From Bacteroidales bacterium (GTDB taxonomy: Bacteria; Bacteroidota; Bacteroidia; Bacteroidales; Lentimicrobiaceae), in the NCBI GenBank assembly GCA_016705005.1, contig JADIZB010000009.1, forward strand, positions 124,001 to 188,000: a DNA stretch of 64,000 bases, read 5' to 3'. The position numbers and the translations under genes are program-made. The notes below the pieces were generated by a model that had not been told where the DNA came from, ran no database searches, and saw only the letters and a program-made list of their open reading frames with translations. Below are positions 26,295-35,365 of the stretch, one piece after another; positions within the stretch are counted from its first letter, which is position 1, and each line of letters starts with the position of its first letter.

Positions 26295-27632
26295 CTAAAG
26301 AACAAAATCGTTTACAGGGCCATAGGCATGGAAAAATCCGGTCAGTAATACCGTATTGACATCGGCTGCGGAATGGGCAACCCCGTCACTCACCAGTTTT
26401 GCACCGATCTCCCTGGAGCGGCGGGCATAGGCAAGTGCCAGCAAAGCACCTTTATCACCAGATTTTTTATAATCGGCGAATGCAAGCGCAGCCATGGCGT
26501 CTTTGTCAGCAGCCTTTACCAGGTTTTTCCATGGCATTGCGGTTGCAGGAAGCGAACCCAGCCAGGCATCAGCTTTTGCCGCAAAACCTTCTGCAGCTGT
26601 ATATTCTCCTTTTTCAATACTGTAAACAGCAACCGGCCTGCCCTTTTCATATTTCAGAAATCCGTCCTTCTGGCTGCCGTCGGAGTACTGACCGCCCTTT
26701 ATTCCCTTATCAAAGAGTTCATCGAGTACCGGGCTGTGCAGGTTCTCTCCGGGCATATGGGGGTTCATCACATTCATAATAAACCTGACCACATCCACCC
26801 CGACATAATCGATCAATTGAAAAATACCCATCGGTCGCATCAGGTAATCCTGACTTACCCTGTTGACGGCATAAATGGCTTCATGCATGGGCATTTCTGC
26901 CGAAAGCCGTCCGGCTTCGCCAAGGGCATACAGGGCATCACGCATAAAGTGACCGTTGCCGATGAAACCGGCAATGTCGTTTGAAGGAACCACCACCTTG
27001 CGCATGTTTTTTGCCAGCTGCAGGGCAAATTCCTTCATGCCTTCAGGATTGGTACCGATGGTAATAAGTTCCACGAGTTTTTGAATTGCGGGAGGATTGT
27101 AAAAGTGAAAACCCAGAATCCTGCCTTCAAGGCCGGCATCTTTATCCAATCCGCCAATAGGGACAGAAGAGGTATTGGTAAAAATCCAGGGTTTGTGCGG
27201 ATTGTTTTCATTGATCTGCCTGAACAGTTTGGTTTTGAGTGCAGCGTTTTCACTCACCGCTTCAAAAACCAGGGTGCTGTCGTAGGCCGCTTCAATGCGG
27301 GTACCCGGTCTGATCAGGTTCATTACATCATTGATATAGGCTTCAATGATATCGCTGTTTTCGATCAGGTCTTTCCGTCCGGCATAAACCTTACGGAGCA
27401 TCACTACTTTCTTTTCAGCTGCTTTCAGCACCTGTCCGCGGATGTAATTCATCAGTCCGGGAAGTGCCCCGGAGGTCACATCCACTGCATTTACCACAAA
27501 ATGCCTGTCCTTGTTTTCAGGTTTCAGCATCAGGTCGGCGATTTCAAGGGAGGTAAGCAACAGGATTCCGCTTCCCATTTTGCCGGCAGCCCCCAGCACC
27601 GTGACATTTGACAATCTTTCAGTGTAATCCAT
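26295..27632 (-). CDS. 3-hydroxyacyl-CoA dehydrogenase family protein
   Basis: A 445-residue NAD-dependent dehydrogenase. The N-terminal Rossmann fold starts VTVLGAAGKMGSGI (11-22), an alanine-for-glycine variant of the family's GAGxMGxGIA. FTNTSSVPIGGL and RILGFHFYNPP carry the Ser and catalytic His, and KVVVPSNDIAGFIGNGHFMRD is the characteristic hinge before the C-terminal dimer domain. The C-terminal domain is longer than in standard 280-residue enzymes. It oxidises 3-hydroxyacyl-CoA to 3-ketoacyl-CoA. Gap to the downstream thiolase is 16 bp and to the upstream hydratase 31 bp, implying a single operon. Confidence 0.92.
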   Translation of the reverse strand: MDYTERLSNVTVLGAAGKMGSGILLLTSLEIADLMLKPENKDRHFVVNAVDVTSGALPGLMNYIRGQVLKAAEKKVVMLRKVYAGRKDLIENSDIIEAYINDVMNLIRPGTRIEAAYDSTLVFEAVSENAALKTKLFRQINENNPHKPWIFTNTSSVPIGGLDKDAGLEGRILGFHFYNPPAIQKLVELITIGTNPEGMKEFALQLAKNMRKVVVPSNDIAGFIGNGHFMRDALYALGEAGRLSAEMPMHEAIYAVNRVSQDYLMRPMGIFQLIDYVGVDVVRFIMNVMNPHMPGENLHSPVLDELFDKGIKGGQYSDGSQKDGFLKYEKGRPVAVYSIEKGEYTAAEGFAAKADAWLGSLPATAMPWKNLVKAADKDAMAALAFADYKKSGDKGALLALAYARRSREIGAKLVSDGVAHSAADVNTVLLTGFFHAYGPVNDFVL

Positions 27633-27663
27633 ATTTTGGCGTTATTTATTTCGTTAATGAAAT

Positions 27664-28431
27664 TTACCAGTTGGGTTTTCTTTTTTCGAGAAAGGCTTTC
27701 ATCCCCTCTGCCCCTTCGTTTCCGAAAGGATCTCCAAAATGGTTGCGCTCAAGTTCTTCCCCTGCATTATGTGACATCCCCAGGCCCCTTCGGGTTACTT
27801 CCTTAACCAGCCTGACAGCCAGGGGTCCCTTCTGAGCAATCAGACCGGCTAATCTACGTGCCTCTTCAAGAAGATTCTCCGGCTCGGTGACCTTCTGTAC
27901 AAGACGCATCTGAAGGGCGGTAGCTGCATCGATGACTTCAGCCGTAGTCAGCAGGTAAAGGGCATCGGCAAGGTTGGTAAGACGGGGCAATCGCTGGGTT
28001 CCGGCATAACCGGGTATCAGACCAAGGTTAACTTCAGGCTGACCGAATTTTGCGTTCGAGGATGCTATCCTGAAATCGCAGGCCATGGCGAGTTCCATTC
28101 CACCGCCCAGTGCAAATCCGTTGATGGCGGCAATTACCGGGAAGGGCAATTCACCCAGCCGGTTAAAAACAGCCTGCCCCCTGCCCGAAAAATTCCTTCC
28201 TTCTTCGGGGCTCATATTCACCATCTCGGCGATATCGGCTCCGGCAACAAATGCCTTACCTTCCCCGGTGATGATCAATGCCCTGAGTTCCGGATTTCCT
28301 GATATTTCAGTGATAAAATCATCCATCTCATTGAAAAACACCGAATTAAGGGCATTTAATGCCTGTGGACGGCTGATGGTTAGTGTGACGATCGGCCCGT
28401 CAGATATGGGCCTGAGAATTGTATATTCCAT
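27664..28431 (-). CDS. Enoyl-CoA hydratase/isomerase
   Basis: A 255-residue crotonase starting at ATG 28431 (MEYTILRPISDG). Family motifs: IVTLTISRPQALNALNS, oxyanion-hole AFVAGADIAEM and GFALGGGMELAMACDFRIAS, plus the catalytic glutamate region FGQPEVNLGLIPGYAGTQRL. C terminus ends FLEKRKPNW as in many crotonases. It hydrates trans-2-enoyl-CoA, supplying the dehydrogenase encoded next. First gene of the acyl-CoA operon. There is no acyl-CoA dehydrogenase or ETF gene nearby, so direction (oxidation or synthesis of C4-C6 acyl-CoA) is open. Confidence 0.95.
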   Translation of the reverse strand: MEYTILRPISDGPIVTLTISRPQALNALNSVFFNEMDDFITEISGNPELRALIITGEGKAFVAGADIAEMVNMSPEEGRNFSGRGQAVFNRLGELPFPVIAAINGFALGGGMELAMACDFRIASSNAKFGQPEVNLGLIPGYAGTQRLPRLTNLADALYLLTTAEVIDAATALQMRLVQKVTEPENLLEEARRLAGLIAQKGPLAVRLVKEVTRRGLGMSHNAGEELERNHFGDPFGNEGAEGMKAFLEKRKPNW

Positions 28432-28527
28432 AAATTTATCTGTTTGCAATGGTTATGCAACTGGTAAAAAACACCAGGAATGTATAAAAGGTTTAACCGG
28501 TATTGTCAGAGCAGGATATAGCAGGGA

Positions 28528-29142
28528 TCAGGTGAAGTGTTTCAGATTTTCCGATACTGAACTGTAGAAGGAGCAGGCAGATATTTCTTTGGCAAAAGCA
28601 AGCCAGTCTATGATTTCCAGGGCGGTGTCGTGATTGAGTGAACTGATCGGAAAAGTGTAGATGACATGGAATTTTTCCGGCTTTTCTGTTTTCTCCCGTT
28701 TCGATGACTTGTCAGTTTTGAGCACTTCGCGCTGGAGAATATTCTCTTTCAACTCGATCTCTACCATCCCATCCATATCAGAGATATTTATAAAAACCAC
28801 CCGGATGTGCTTGAAATGGCTGGATTCAAAGAAGGGTATAAAACCCCAGAATTTCCGGCGCTTCATCCTTTTGCTACTGGAAAAGATATTCAGGTGGTTA
28901 TTGAGTTTTGATTCCTTTTCCCTCCCTTCCATCTTACCAAAAGGTATTCTTTTCGGCGCAGGCAGGTTGTTAACCCTGACAATCAGTCCATGAAGATCCC
29001 GCATGAATGAATCATACAGTTTGCCATTCCCGGCATAATTCTCCTGAATTCGATGGTACCGCTGATTTATTCGCTCTGCACGCAAAGCAGACTCATTATC
29101 AGGGTGATGGGATTTCTCGGCGTCTTCTAACCAATGTGGCAT
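28528..29142 (-). CDS. Uncharacterised cytoplasmic protein
   Basis: 204 residues from ATG 29142 (MPHWLEDAEKSHHPDN); the longer frame from 29199 adds unlikely sequence. No signal peptide or membrane helix. The N-terminal 60 residues are charged and helical (ERINQRYHRIQENY), followed by a basic stretch (FSSSKRMKRRKFWGFIPFF) and a beta-rich domain (HIRVVFINISDMDGMVEIEL), with a lysine/serine-rich linker before the final segment. I do not recognise the family. It is divergent from the menaquinone operon, with 182 bp between starts, and could be co-regulated with it or independent. Confidence 0.7.
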   Translation of the reverse strand: MPHWLEDAEKSHHPDNESALRAERINQRYHRIQENYAGNGKLYDSFMRDLHGLIVRVNNLPAPKRIPFGKMEGREKESKLNNHLNIFSSSKRMKRRKFWGFIPFFESSHFKHIRVVFINISDMDGMVEIELKENILQREVLKTDKSSKREKTEKPEKFHVIYTFPISSLNHDTALEIIDWLAFAKEISACSFYSSVSENLKHFT

Positions 29143-29324
29143 ATAAGAGTTGTATTGAAAATCTGACCTGATACAAAAATAATTAAATTTCAACACCACA
29201 AATTAAAAATCCGGGAAACACCGAACCTTAATGCAGGAATTTTGTGGCATTAATTACTTATTTTCGCAAAGCTAAGTGTATTGAATGTTTCTGAAAAAAC
29301 CCCTTGATTAATATTACATTCCGG

Positions 29325-29750
29325 ATGTTAACAACCATGACACTTGAAACGATGAACGCCCATTCCAAAGGCACGATGATGGAACATCTGGGCATCGTTT
29401 ATACTGAAATCGGCCCCGATTACCTTTGTGGATCCATGCCGGTTGACCACAGGACGAAACAACCGGCAGGACTGCTTCATGGCGGGGCTTCGGCTGCCCT
29501 TGCAGAAACTCTGGGTAGTATGGGATCCATGTCGATCATTGACCCTGAAAAACAATCGATCGTTGGTATTGAAATCAATGCCAATCATATCAGGAGTATG
29601 AGAGAAGGTTATGTTCATGGAAAAGCCTCACTGATCATGCGTTCGCGGAAGCTGCACGTCTGGGAAATCAGGATTACCAACAGCGGGGGTCAACTGGTCT
29701 GTTTATCAAGGCTTACCATCATGGTTCTTGAAAAAGAAATGTCGAAATAA
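29325..29750 (+). CDS. menI: Hotdog-fold thioesterase, probable DHNA-CoA thioesterase
   Basis: A PaaI/MenI-type 4HBT thioesterase. Start chosen at ATG 29325 (MLTTMTLETMNA), 141 residues; ATG 29337 is an equally good choice, and the TTG at 29304 is unlikely. The active-site helix GLLHGGASAALAETLGS has the catalytic Glu61 and the helix dipole glycine pair; INANHIRSMREGYVHGKA is the typical second half of the domain. As the first gene of a men operon it most likely hydrolyses 1,4-dihydroxy-2-naphthoyl-CoA after MenB. Assignment rests mainly on context, since PaaI relatives look alike. Confidence 0.82.
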   Translation: MLTTMTLETMNAHSKGTMMEHLGIVYTEIGPDYLCGSMPVDHRTKQPAGLLHGGASAALAETLGSMGSMSIIDPEKQSIVGIEINANHIRSMREGYVHGKASLIMRSRKLHVWEIRITNSGGQLVCLSRLTIMVLEKEMSK

Positions 29751-29756
29751 CCAGGA

Positions 29757-30851
29757 ATGCAAAACGATAAAAATACGATTGCACCTTCATTATACCGGGG
29801 AGACCCTATCCCGGGTTCGTATGTGTTTTTCCGTTTACCCGGGAAAACGGAAAAATCACTGATATCCGGAACGGCATTCCTCCTGGTTGATGGACTAACC
29901 TTAATACCGGAAAGGGAAGGGTTCGTAATGGCTCCGTTTCCGGGAAGTTCTCCTGTTTTATGGCTTGACGCCGGAATTACAACCAGCATTCCTTCTGGTG
30001 ATGGTTCTGATAATTTAATTTTTCCGGACCTGACATCCTTGCCCGGCAATAGCCTTCTCACGGCTGTTACAGAGGAGGAATACAAAAAACAGGTAGGGGA
30101 TATCCGGAAAATGATTCAGGATGGAGCTGCAGGCAAAGTTGTACTTTCCCGTCAGATGCCTGTTGATCTGGACAAAGATTTTGATCTACAGCGGTTTTTT
30201 AATCTATTGTGTGAACAGTATCCGGATGCTTTCGTATATCTGGCCTGTATTCCCGGGTATGGCTGCTGGGCCGGGGCATCTCCTGAAACACTGCTGAGAT
30301 TCCGCAACGGAACCCTGTCAACCATGGCGCTGGCAGGAACACGGAAATCAGGAGAAAAGGGGGGATGGGGAGAAAAAGATGTCGCTGAGCACAATTTTGT
30401 AGTTGATTTCATTGAAATGCAGCTTAAAAGAGCCGGTTGTAACGAGATAAGGAAATCAAAAACCTGCTCTGTCAACGCCGGAAAGGTCATGCACCTGTGC
30501 ACTGATTTCAGCGCTGAATGCAGACCTGATCAGCTGGCAGCCATCGTCGGAGCGCTGCACCCTACCCCGGCTGTTTGCGGCTGGCCTGCAGAAAAAGCAC
30601 TGGATATTATTCAGCGCACCGAAAAACACGAACGCACCTATTACACCGGCTACCTTGGCCCGGTCGGAGCAGACACAACTGATCTTTTTGTCAATCTGCG
30701 CTGTATGCAGCTGTTCAGAGAGAAGGCTATTGTGTATACCGGGGGTGGACTTACTGCCGGATCTGATCCACAGAAAGAATGGGATGAAACGGTGCTTAAA
30801 AGTACAACCATGTTGTCAGCAATGGAAAAAATGCGGAATTTAGCAGTCTGA
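29757..30851 (+). CDS. menF: Isochorismate synthase
   Basis: A 364-residue chorismate-binding enzyme converting chorismate to isochorismate. It has the MST-family C-terminal core: GKVVLSRQMPVDLD, WAGASPETLLRF, ALAGTRKSGEKGG, EHNFVVDFIEMQL, LHPTPAVCGWPAEKAL and YTGGGLTAGSDPQKEWDET, giving the Mg2+-binding glutamates and the general acid/base positions. The N-terminal domain is shortened, as in other Bacteroidota MenF proteins. Starts 6 bp after the menI stop and 9 bp before menD, hence translationally close. Salicylate or anthranilate synthases share the fold, but the neighbours fix the role. Confidence 0.95.
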   Translation: MQNDKNTIAPSLYRGDPIPGSYVFFRLPGKTEKSLISGTAFLLVDGLTLIPEREGFVMAPFPGSSPVLWLDAGITTSIPSGDGSDNLIFPDLTSLPGNSLLTAVTEEEYKKQVGDIRKMIQDGAAGKVVLSRQMPVDLDKDFDLQRFFNLLCEQYPDAFVYLACIPGYGCWAGASPETLLRFRNGTLSTMALAGTRKSGEKGGWGEKDVAEHNFVVDFIEMQLKRAGCNEIRKSKTCSVNAGKVMHLCTDFSAECRPDQLAAIVGALHPTPAVCGWPAEKALDIIQRTEKHERTYYTGYLGPVGADTTDLFVNLRCMQLFREKAIVYTGGGLTAGSDPQKEWDETVLKSTTMLSAMEKMRNLAV

Positions 30852-30860
30852 TATCTGAAA

Positions 30861-32555
30861 ATGAGTAAAGGGAAGGAACAGATCAGCCTGCTGGCTGAAA
30901 TCATGTCGGAAAAAGGCATTTCACAGGTTGTTGTATCGCCGGGCTCGCGCAATGCACCCGCCATTATACTTTTCGCGAGGCAAAAAAACCTGAATCTTAT
31001 CAGTGTTGCCGATGAACGGAGTGCCGGATTTTTTGCCCTGGGTATAGCCATCAGCACACGCAAACCGGTTGCACTCCTGTGTACCTCCGGCACAGCCGTT
31101 CTCAATTACGCTCCTGCCATTGCCGAAGCCTACTACCAGAAAGTTCCCCTCCTCGTGATTACTGCCGATCGTCCGGCAGAATGGATTGACCAGGGTGACG
31201 GGCAGACCATCCGGCAGGACAAGATTTTTGCGAACTACATCAGAAAAAGCTTCAACCTTCCCGCTGTCTTCAACACCCCCGATTCATGCTGGCTGGCCGG
31301 AAGAGTCATCAATGAAGCCATTGACCGCTGCCACTATCCTGCTCCGGGTCCGGTTCATCTTAACCTTCAGATAGCAGAGCCACTCTATAAGCTTGAAGCC
31401 TCCGGACAGACTCCTTCTGCCATGGTTATCCGGATGGCCGGGGTTGAAAAAAAGATGTCTCCTGACACCTTGAAACAACTCTCAGACCAGTGGAATACAT
31501 CCGGATCGAAGCTGATTCTTGTTGGTCAGATTCAGCACAGTGCACAAACCGGAGCACAACTTGAGACATTTACAGCTGACCCCTCGGTCATCATCCTGAC
31601 CGAAACCACTTCAAACCTGCACCATCCGGGTTATATCAGTTGCATCGACCGGGTAATTGACGGCATGAAGGAATCCATGATTCATGATCTGAAACCCGAC
31701 ATCCTTGTCACTTTTGGCGGTGCTGTGGTATCAAAAAAAATCAAAGCCCTGCTCAGGAAAATGAAACCAGCGGCCCACTGGCACATCGGTGATGATCCGG
31801 ATGATTTCTACACAGATACCTATCAGGCTTTGACACTGACAATCCCGTTAATGGCTGAAGTATTTCTCAGCCAGCTTGGCAGGGAAGCTGTCCCTGTTTG
31901 CAGCGATTATCGTAAAAAATGGTCTGAGCTGAATCTTGAAAGGAAGAAAAAGCACGATGAATATATCCGGTCAGCAGGTTTTTGTGATATGCACGTATAC
32001 GATGTGCTGTTCAACAATATTCCGGAAGGGATGGTGATTCATCTGGCCAACAGCACACCGGTAAGGTATGCACAGTTGTTCGACCATCCGGGAAGTCACC
32101 GGTTTTATTCAAACCGCGGCACCAGTGGCATCGATGGTTGTGTTTCTACAGCGGCAGGCTTTGCCTGGGCTGCAAACAGGCCTGTAACAGTAATTACCGG
32201 CGATATCGGTTTTTTCTACGATAGCAATGCCTTGTGGAACAATAACCTGAACAGGGATTTCAGGATCATCATTATCAACAATGGCGGAGGAAATATATTC
32301 AGGATATTGGATGGTCCGTCAGAATATGAACAACTCGAAAACTACATCGAAACTGCACACCATCTGACTGCTGAAAACCTGGCCCTGAATTTTGGGCTGA
32401 GGTATTATAAAGCTGATGATACTGGAGCCCTGGAGAGGCAACTTGCCGGATTTTTTGATTTCAGTCATGCAAGCCCGGCCATTCTGGAGATCATCACACC
32501 AAACATTATCAGCGCTGAGGCGTTAAAAGAGTACTTTAAATATTTAAATGCATGA
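30861..32555 (+). CDS. menD: SEPHCHC synthase (2-succinyl-5-enolpyruvyl-6-hydroxy-3-cyclohexene-1-carboxylate synthase)
   Basis: A 564-residue ThDP-dependent enzyme coupling isochorismate with 2-oxoglutarate. Pyrimidine-binding domain: [18 protein letters not shown] and [15 protein letters not shown], with catalytic Glu in the latter; [18 protein letters not shown]. Diphosphate domain: [34 protein letters not shown] and NNGGGNIF, with the GDx-N metal site. Full family length. The stop overlaps menB by ATGA, indicating translational coupling. Confidence 0.97.
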   Translation: MSKGKEQISLLAEIMSEKGISQVVVSPGSRNAPAIILFARQKNLNLISVADERSAGFFALGIAISTRKPVALLCTSGTAVLNYAPAIAEAYYQKVPLLVITADRPAEWIDQGDGQTIRQDKIFANYIRKSFNLPAVFNTPDSCWLAGRVINEAIDRCHYPAPGPVHLNLQIAEPLYKLEASGQTPSAMVIRMAGVEKKMSPDTLKQLSDQWNTSGSKLILVGQIQHSAQTGAQLETFTADPSVIILTETTSNLHHPGYISCIDRVIDGMKESMIHDLKPDILVTFGGAVVSKKIKALLRKMKPAAHWHIGDDPDDFYTDTYQALTLTIPLMAEVFLSQLGREAVPVCSDYRKKWSELNLERKKKHDEYIRSAGFCDMHVYDVLFNNIPEGMVIHLANSTPVRYAQLFDHPGSHRFYSNRGTSGIDGCVSTAAGFAWAANRPVTVITGDIGFFYDSNALWNNNLNRDFRIIIINNGGGNIFRILDGPSEYEQLENYIETAHHLTAENLALNFGLRYYKADDTGALERQLAGFFDFSHASPAILEIITPNIISAEALKEYFKYLNA

Positions 32556-33376
32556 CTTCCATGAGAACCTGGAAACCCATCAGGGTGTATGAAGAAATAA
32601 AATTCGACTTTTTCGAAGGGATTGCCCGCATTACCATCAACAGGCCAAGGTACCGTAACGCTTTTACACCCGATACCATTAAGGAGATGATCGATGCCAT
32701 GCATCATTGCCGCGAAAACGATGAAATCGGAGTTGTGGTCATTACCGGTGAGGGTGACAAAGCATTCTGCAGCGGCGGAGACCAGAACATCAAAGGGGTT
32801 GGCGGATATGTCGGCAAGGATGGCATCCCGCGTCTGAATGTACTTGACCTGCAGAAGATGATCCGATCTTTACCAAAACCAGTGGTGGCCATGGTAAATG
32901 GTTATGCCATCGGCGGCGGCCATGTGCTTCATGTGGTTTGTGATCTGAGTATTGCTTCGGACAATGCCATCTTCGGTCAGACTGGTCCTAAAGTGGGTAG
33001 TTTCGATGGTGGATTTGGCTCCTCCTACCTTGCCCGGATTGTTGGTCAGAAGAAAGCCCGTGAAATCTGGTTCCTGTGCAGACAGTATTCAGCTCAGGAA
33101 GCACTGGAAATGGGACTGGTTAATAAAGTAGTTCCGTTTGCACAACTCGAAGACGAAGTGGTTGACTGGTGCAAGACGATGATGGAACGAAGCCCGCTTG
33201 CGCTCAGAATGCTCAAGATGTGCCTGAATGCCGAACTTGACGGTCAGGCAGGAATTCAGGAACTGGCCGGAAACGCAACACTTCTTTATTACCTGACAGA
33301 GGAAGCCCAGGAAGGCAAGCATGCCTTTCTAGAGAAACGCAAACCCAATTTCGGAAAATTCCCGAAATTTCCGTGA
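32552..33376 (+). CDS. menB: 1,4-dihydroxy-2-naphthoyl-CoA synthase
   Basis: A 274-residue crotonase-fold enzyme performing the Dieckmann-type ring closure of o-succinylbenzoyl-CoA. Start at ATG 32552, overlapping the menD stop. Signatures: [31 protein letters not shown] (long mobile loop specific to MenB), [40 protein letters not shown] with the bicarbonate-site region, and [18 protein letters not shown]. Ends KFPKFP. Bicarbonate-dependent MenB classes carry Gly at the bound-anion position; the [11 protein letters not shown] run fits that class. Confidence 0.97.
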   Translation: MTSMRTWKPIRVYEEIKFDFFEGIARITINRPRYRNAFTPDTIKEMIDAMHHCRENDEIGVVVITGEGDKAFCSGGDQNIKGVGGYVGKDGIPRLNVLDLQKMIRSLPKPVVAMVNGYAIGGGHVLHVVCDLSIASDNAIFGQTGPKVGSFDGGFGSSYLARIVGQKKAREIWFLCRQYSAQEALEMGLVNKVVPFAQLEDEVVDWCKTMMERSPLALRMLKMCLNAELDGQAGIQELAGNATLLYYLTEEAQEGKHAFLEKRKPNFGKFPKFP

Positions 33377-33392
33377 TAGCTGCCTGATAAAA

Positions 33393-34301
33393 ATGGAAAA
33401 AACCAAACTGAAAGCCTGGATACACGCGATTCGGCTGAGGACTTTGCCGCTTGCTTTCTCCAGCTCTTTGCTCGGGAGTTTCATTGCCTTCCACGATAAA
33501 TCATTCAAATGGAGTGTGCTGTGGCTTGCCCTGCTTACAACACTCTTTCTCCAGATACTTTCCAACCTTGCCAACGATTACGGTGATTCAAGGAATGGAG
33601 CCGACAACCCTGAGCGGGTGGGCCCGGAAAGGGCAGTGCAAAGCGGGGTCATCAGCCCGGGTGAAATGAGACTGGCAGTCATACTGACCGGATTTTTTGC
33701 GTTCGTTTCGGGGATACTTCTGATCGGAGAAGGTATAGGTTATACTGTTACCTACAAATGGATACTGTTTCTGGTTTTGGGAACCGGGGCCATCGCAGCA
33801 GCCATCAATTATACCGTAGGGAAAAAACCATACGGGTATATGGGCTTTGGCGACCTGTTTGTTTTCCTTTTCTTTGGTTTGACCGGTGTCCTGGGAACCT
33901 ATTTCCTGCATGCCGGCCACCTGAGATCAGATCTTCTGCTTCCGGCATCTGCCATGGGATTCCTGAGTGCTGCCGTTCTCAATCTTAACAATATGCGCGA
34001 CATTCAGGGCGACAGCCGTGCCGGAAAACGCACCCTCGTTGTGATTATGGGACCTGACCGGGCCAGATACTATCATTTGCTGCTGATTGCAGGAGCTCCT
34101 GTGACTTTAATTGTTTATACCATTGTTAACTACAGCGGGCCCGTTCAATATATCTTTCTGCTCACCCTTCCACTTTTGCTGATGCACCTGCTTTCTGTAT
34201 TCAGCATAAAGGTCCCTGCTGAGCTCGATCCACAGCTTAAACGACTGGCCCTCACAATTTTTGCAACAATTATCATTTTCGGTATCGGACTCATCTTCTG
34301 A
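33393..34301 (+). CDS. menA: 1,4-dihydroxy-2-naphthoate polyprenyltransferase
   Basis: A 302-residue UbiA-superfamily integral membrane enzyme with about eight or nine hydrophobic helices. It attaches the isoprenoid side chain to DHNA. The two Asp-rich motifs are NLANDYGDSRNGADNPERVG and NLNNMRDIQGDSRAGKRTL. The second continues as GKRTLVVIMG, the MenA hallmark. Its stop codon shares one base with the next start (TGATG at 34299-34303). The menB gene lies 16 bp upstream. Confidence 0.96.
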   Translation: MEKTKLKAWIHAIRLRTLPLAFSSSLLGSFIAFHDKSFKWSVLWLALLTTLFLQILSNLANDYGDSRNGADNPERVGPERAVQSGVISPGEMRLAVILTGFFAFVSGILLIGEGIGYTVTYKWILFLVLGTGAIAAAINYTVGKKPYGYMGFGDLFVFLFFGLTGVLGTYFLHAGHLRSDLLLPASAMGFLSAAVLNLNNMRDIQGDSRAGKRTLVVIMGPDRARYYHLLLIAGAPVTLIVYTIVNYSGPVQYIFLLTLPLLLMHLLSVFSIKVPAELDPQLKRLALTIFATIIIFGIGLIF

Positions 34302-35353
34302 TGTTAACCGCCAGCTATAAGAAACACACCCTCTATTTCCGCAATCCGGCGGGAACTTCCCGTGGTATCCTGCAATCAAAAACAAGCTATTTCATTCTGA
34401 TTTCGGCTTCAGGACAACCGGGTATTACCGGAGTGGGTGAATGCAGCATCATACCCGGGCTCAGCCCTGATGACCGGCCCGGCCTGGAAGAGAAGTTAAG
34501 GGATGTATGCACAGATATTGAAAATATCAGCAAAATCAGGAAAGACTACCTGTCATCCTGGCCCGCCATCAATGCCGCAGTTGAAATGGCCATTCAGGAT
34601 CTTGAAACCGGCGGAAAACGTATTCTCTTCGCTTCAACATTCACCGGAGGTGTACGTACAATACCAATCCATGGTCTTATATGGATGGGAAAGCCTGAAA
34701 GTATGCTCCATCAGATCGACGAAAAACTTAACTGTGGTTTCAGGGTGATTAAAATGAAAATCGGCGCCCTCCCGTTCGACGAGGAGATCTCGGTCATCCG
34801 GTACATCCGGAAACATTTTAAGGAATCAGATATTGAAATCCGGCTCGATGCCAATGGAGCTTTTTCTCCGGCTGAAGCCAATGTAAAACTGGAACGGCTT
34901 TCAGAATTCAATATTCATTCAATAGAACAACCTTTCCGTCCCGGGCAACCGGAAACCATGGCAGAACTCTGTCTGAGTTCACCCATTCCTGTTGCACTGG
35001 ATGAAGAGTTGACCGGCATTTCCGGTGTTGAAAATATAAATCGGTTGCTTGATCTGATCCGGCCCCAATACCTTGTGATTAAACCTTCCCTTCTGGGTGG
35101 TTTTGAGTCGGCTGAATCGTGGATTCAGGCAGCATCAAAGCGGGGCATAGGCTGGTGGGCCAATTCAGCCCTTGAATCAAACATCGGACTGAATGCCCTT
35201 GCACAATGGGTAGCAGCATCTGATAACCCGATCGTTCAGGGCCTGGGAACAGGCAGCCTCTACACCAACAATATACCATCCCCTCTGACCGGAATAAACG
35301 GAGAGCTCAGATATGATCCGGTTCATCCCTGGGATTTGTCAGCCATTCAATAA
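34301..35353 (+). CDS. menC: o-succinylbenzoate synthase
   Basis: A 350-residue enolase-superfamily dehydratase converting SHCHC to o-succinylbenzoate. Catalytic KxK-type lysines appear in RVIKMKIGALPF. Metal ligands appear in IEIRLDANGAF, HSIEQPF and VALDEEL, and the second lysine is in YLVIKPSLLGGF. C-terminal: WWANSALESNIGLNALAQW. Members of this superfamily include dipeptide epimerases and N-acylamino acid racemases; the operon fixes it as MenC. Directly coupled to menA (1-nt overlap). Confidence 0.95.
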   Translation: MLTASYKKHTLYFRNPAGTSRGILQSKTSYFILISASGQPGITGVGECSIIPGLSPDDRPGLEEKLRDVCTDIENISKIRKDYLSSWPAINAAVEMAIQDLETGGKRILFASTFTGGVRTIPIHGLIWMGKPESMLHQIDEKLNCGFRVIKMKIGALPFDEEISVIRYIRKHFKESDIEIRLDANGAFSPAEANVKLERLSEFNIHSIEQPFRPGQPETMAELCLSSPIPVALDEELTGISGVENINRLLDLIRPQYLVIKPSLLGGFESAESWIQAASKRGIGWWANSALESNIGLNALAQWVAASDNPIVQGLGTGSLYTNNIPSPLTGINGELRYDPVHPWDLSAIQ

Positions 35354-35365
35354 ATAAGTACAACC

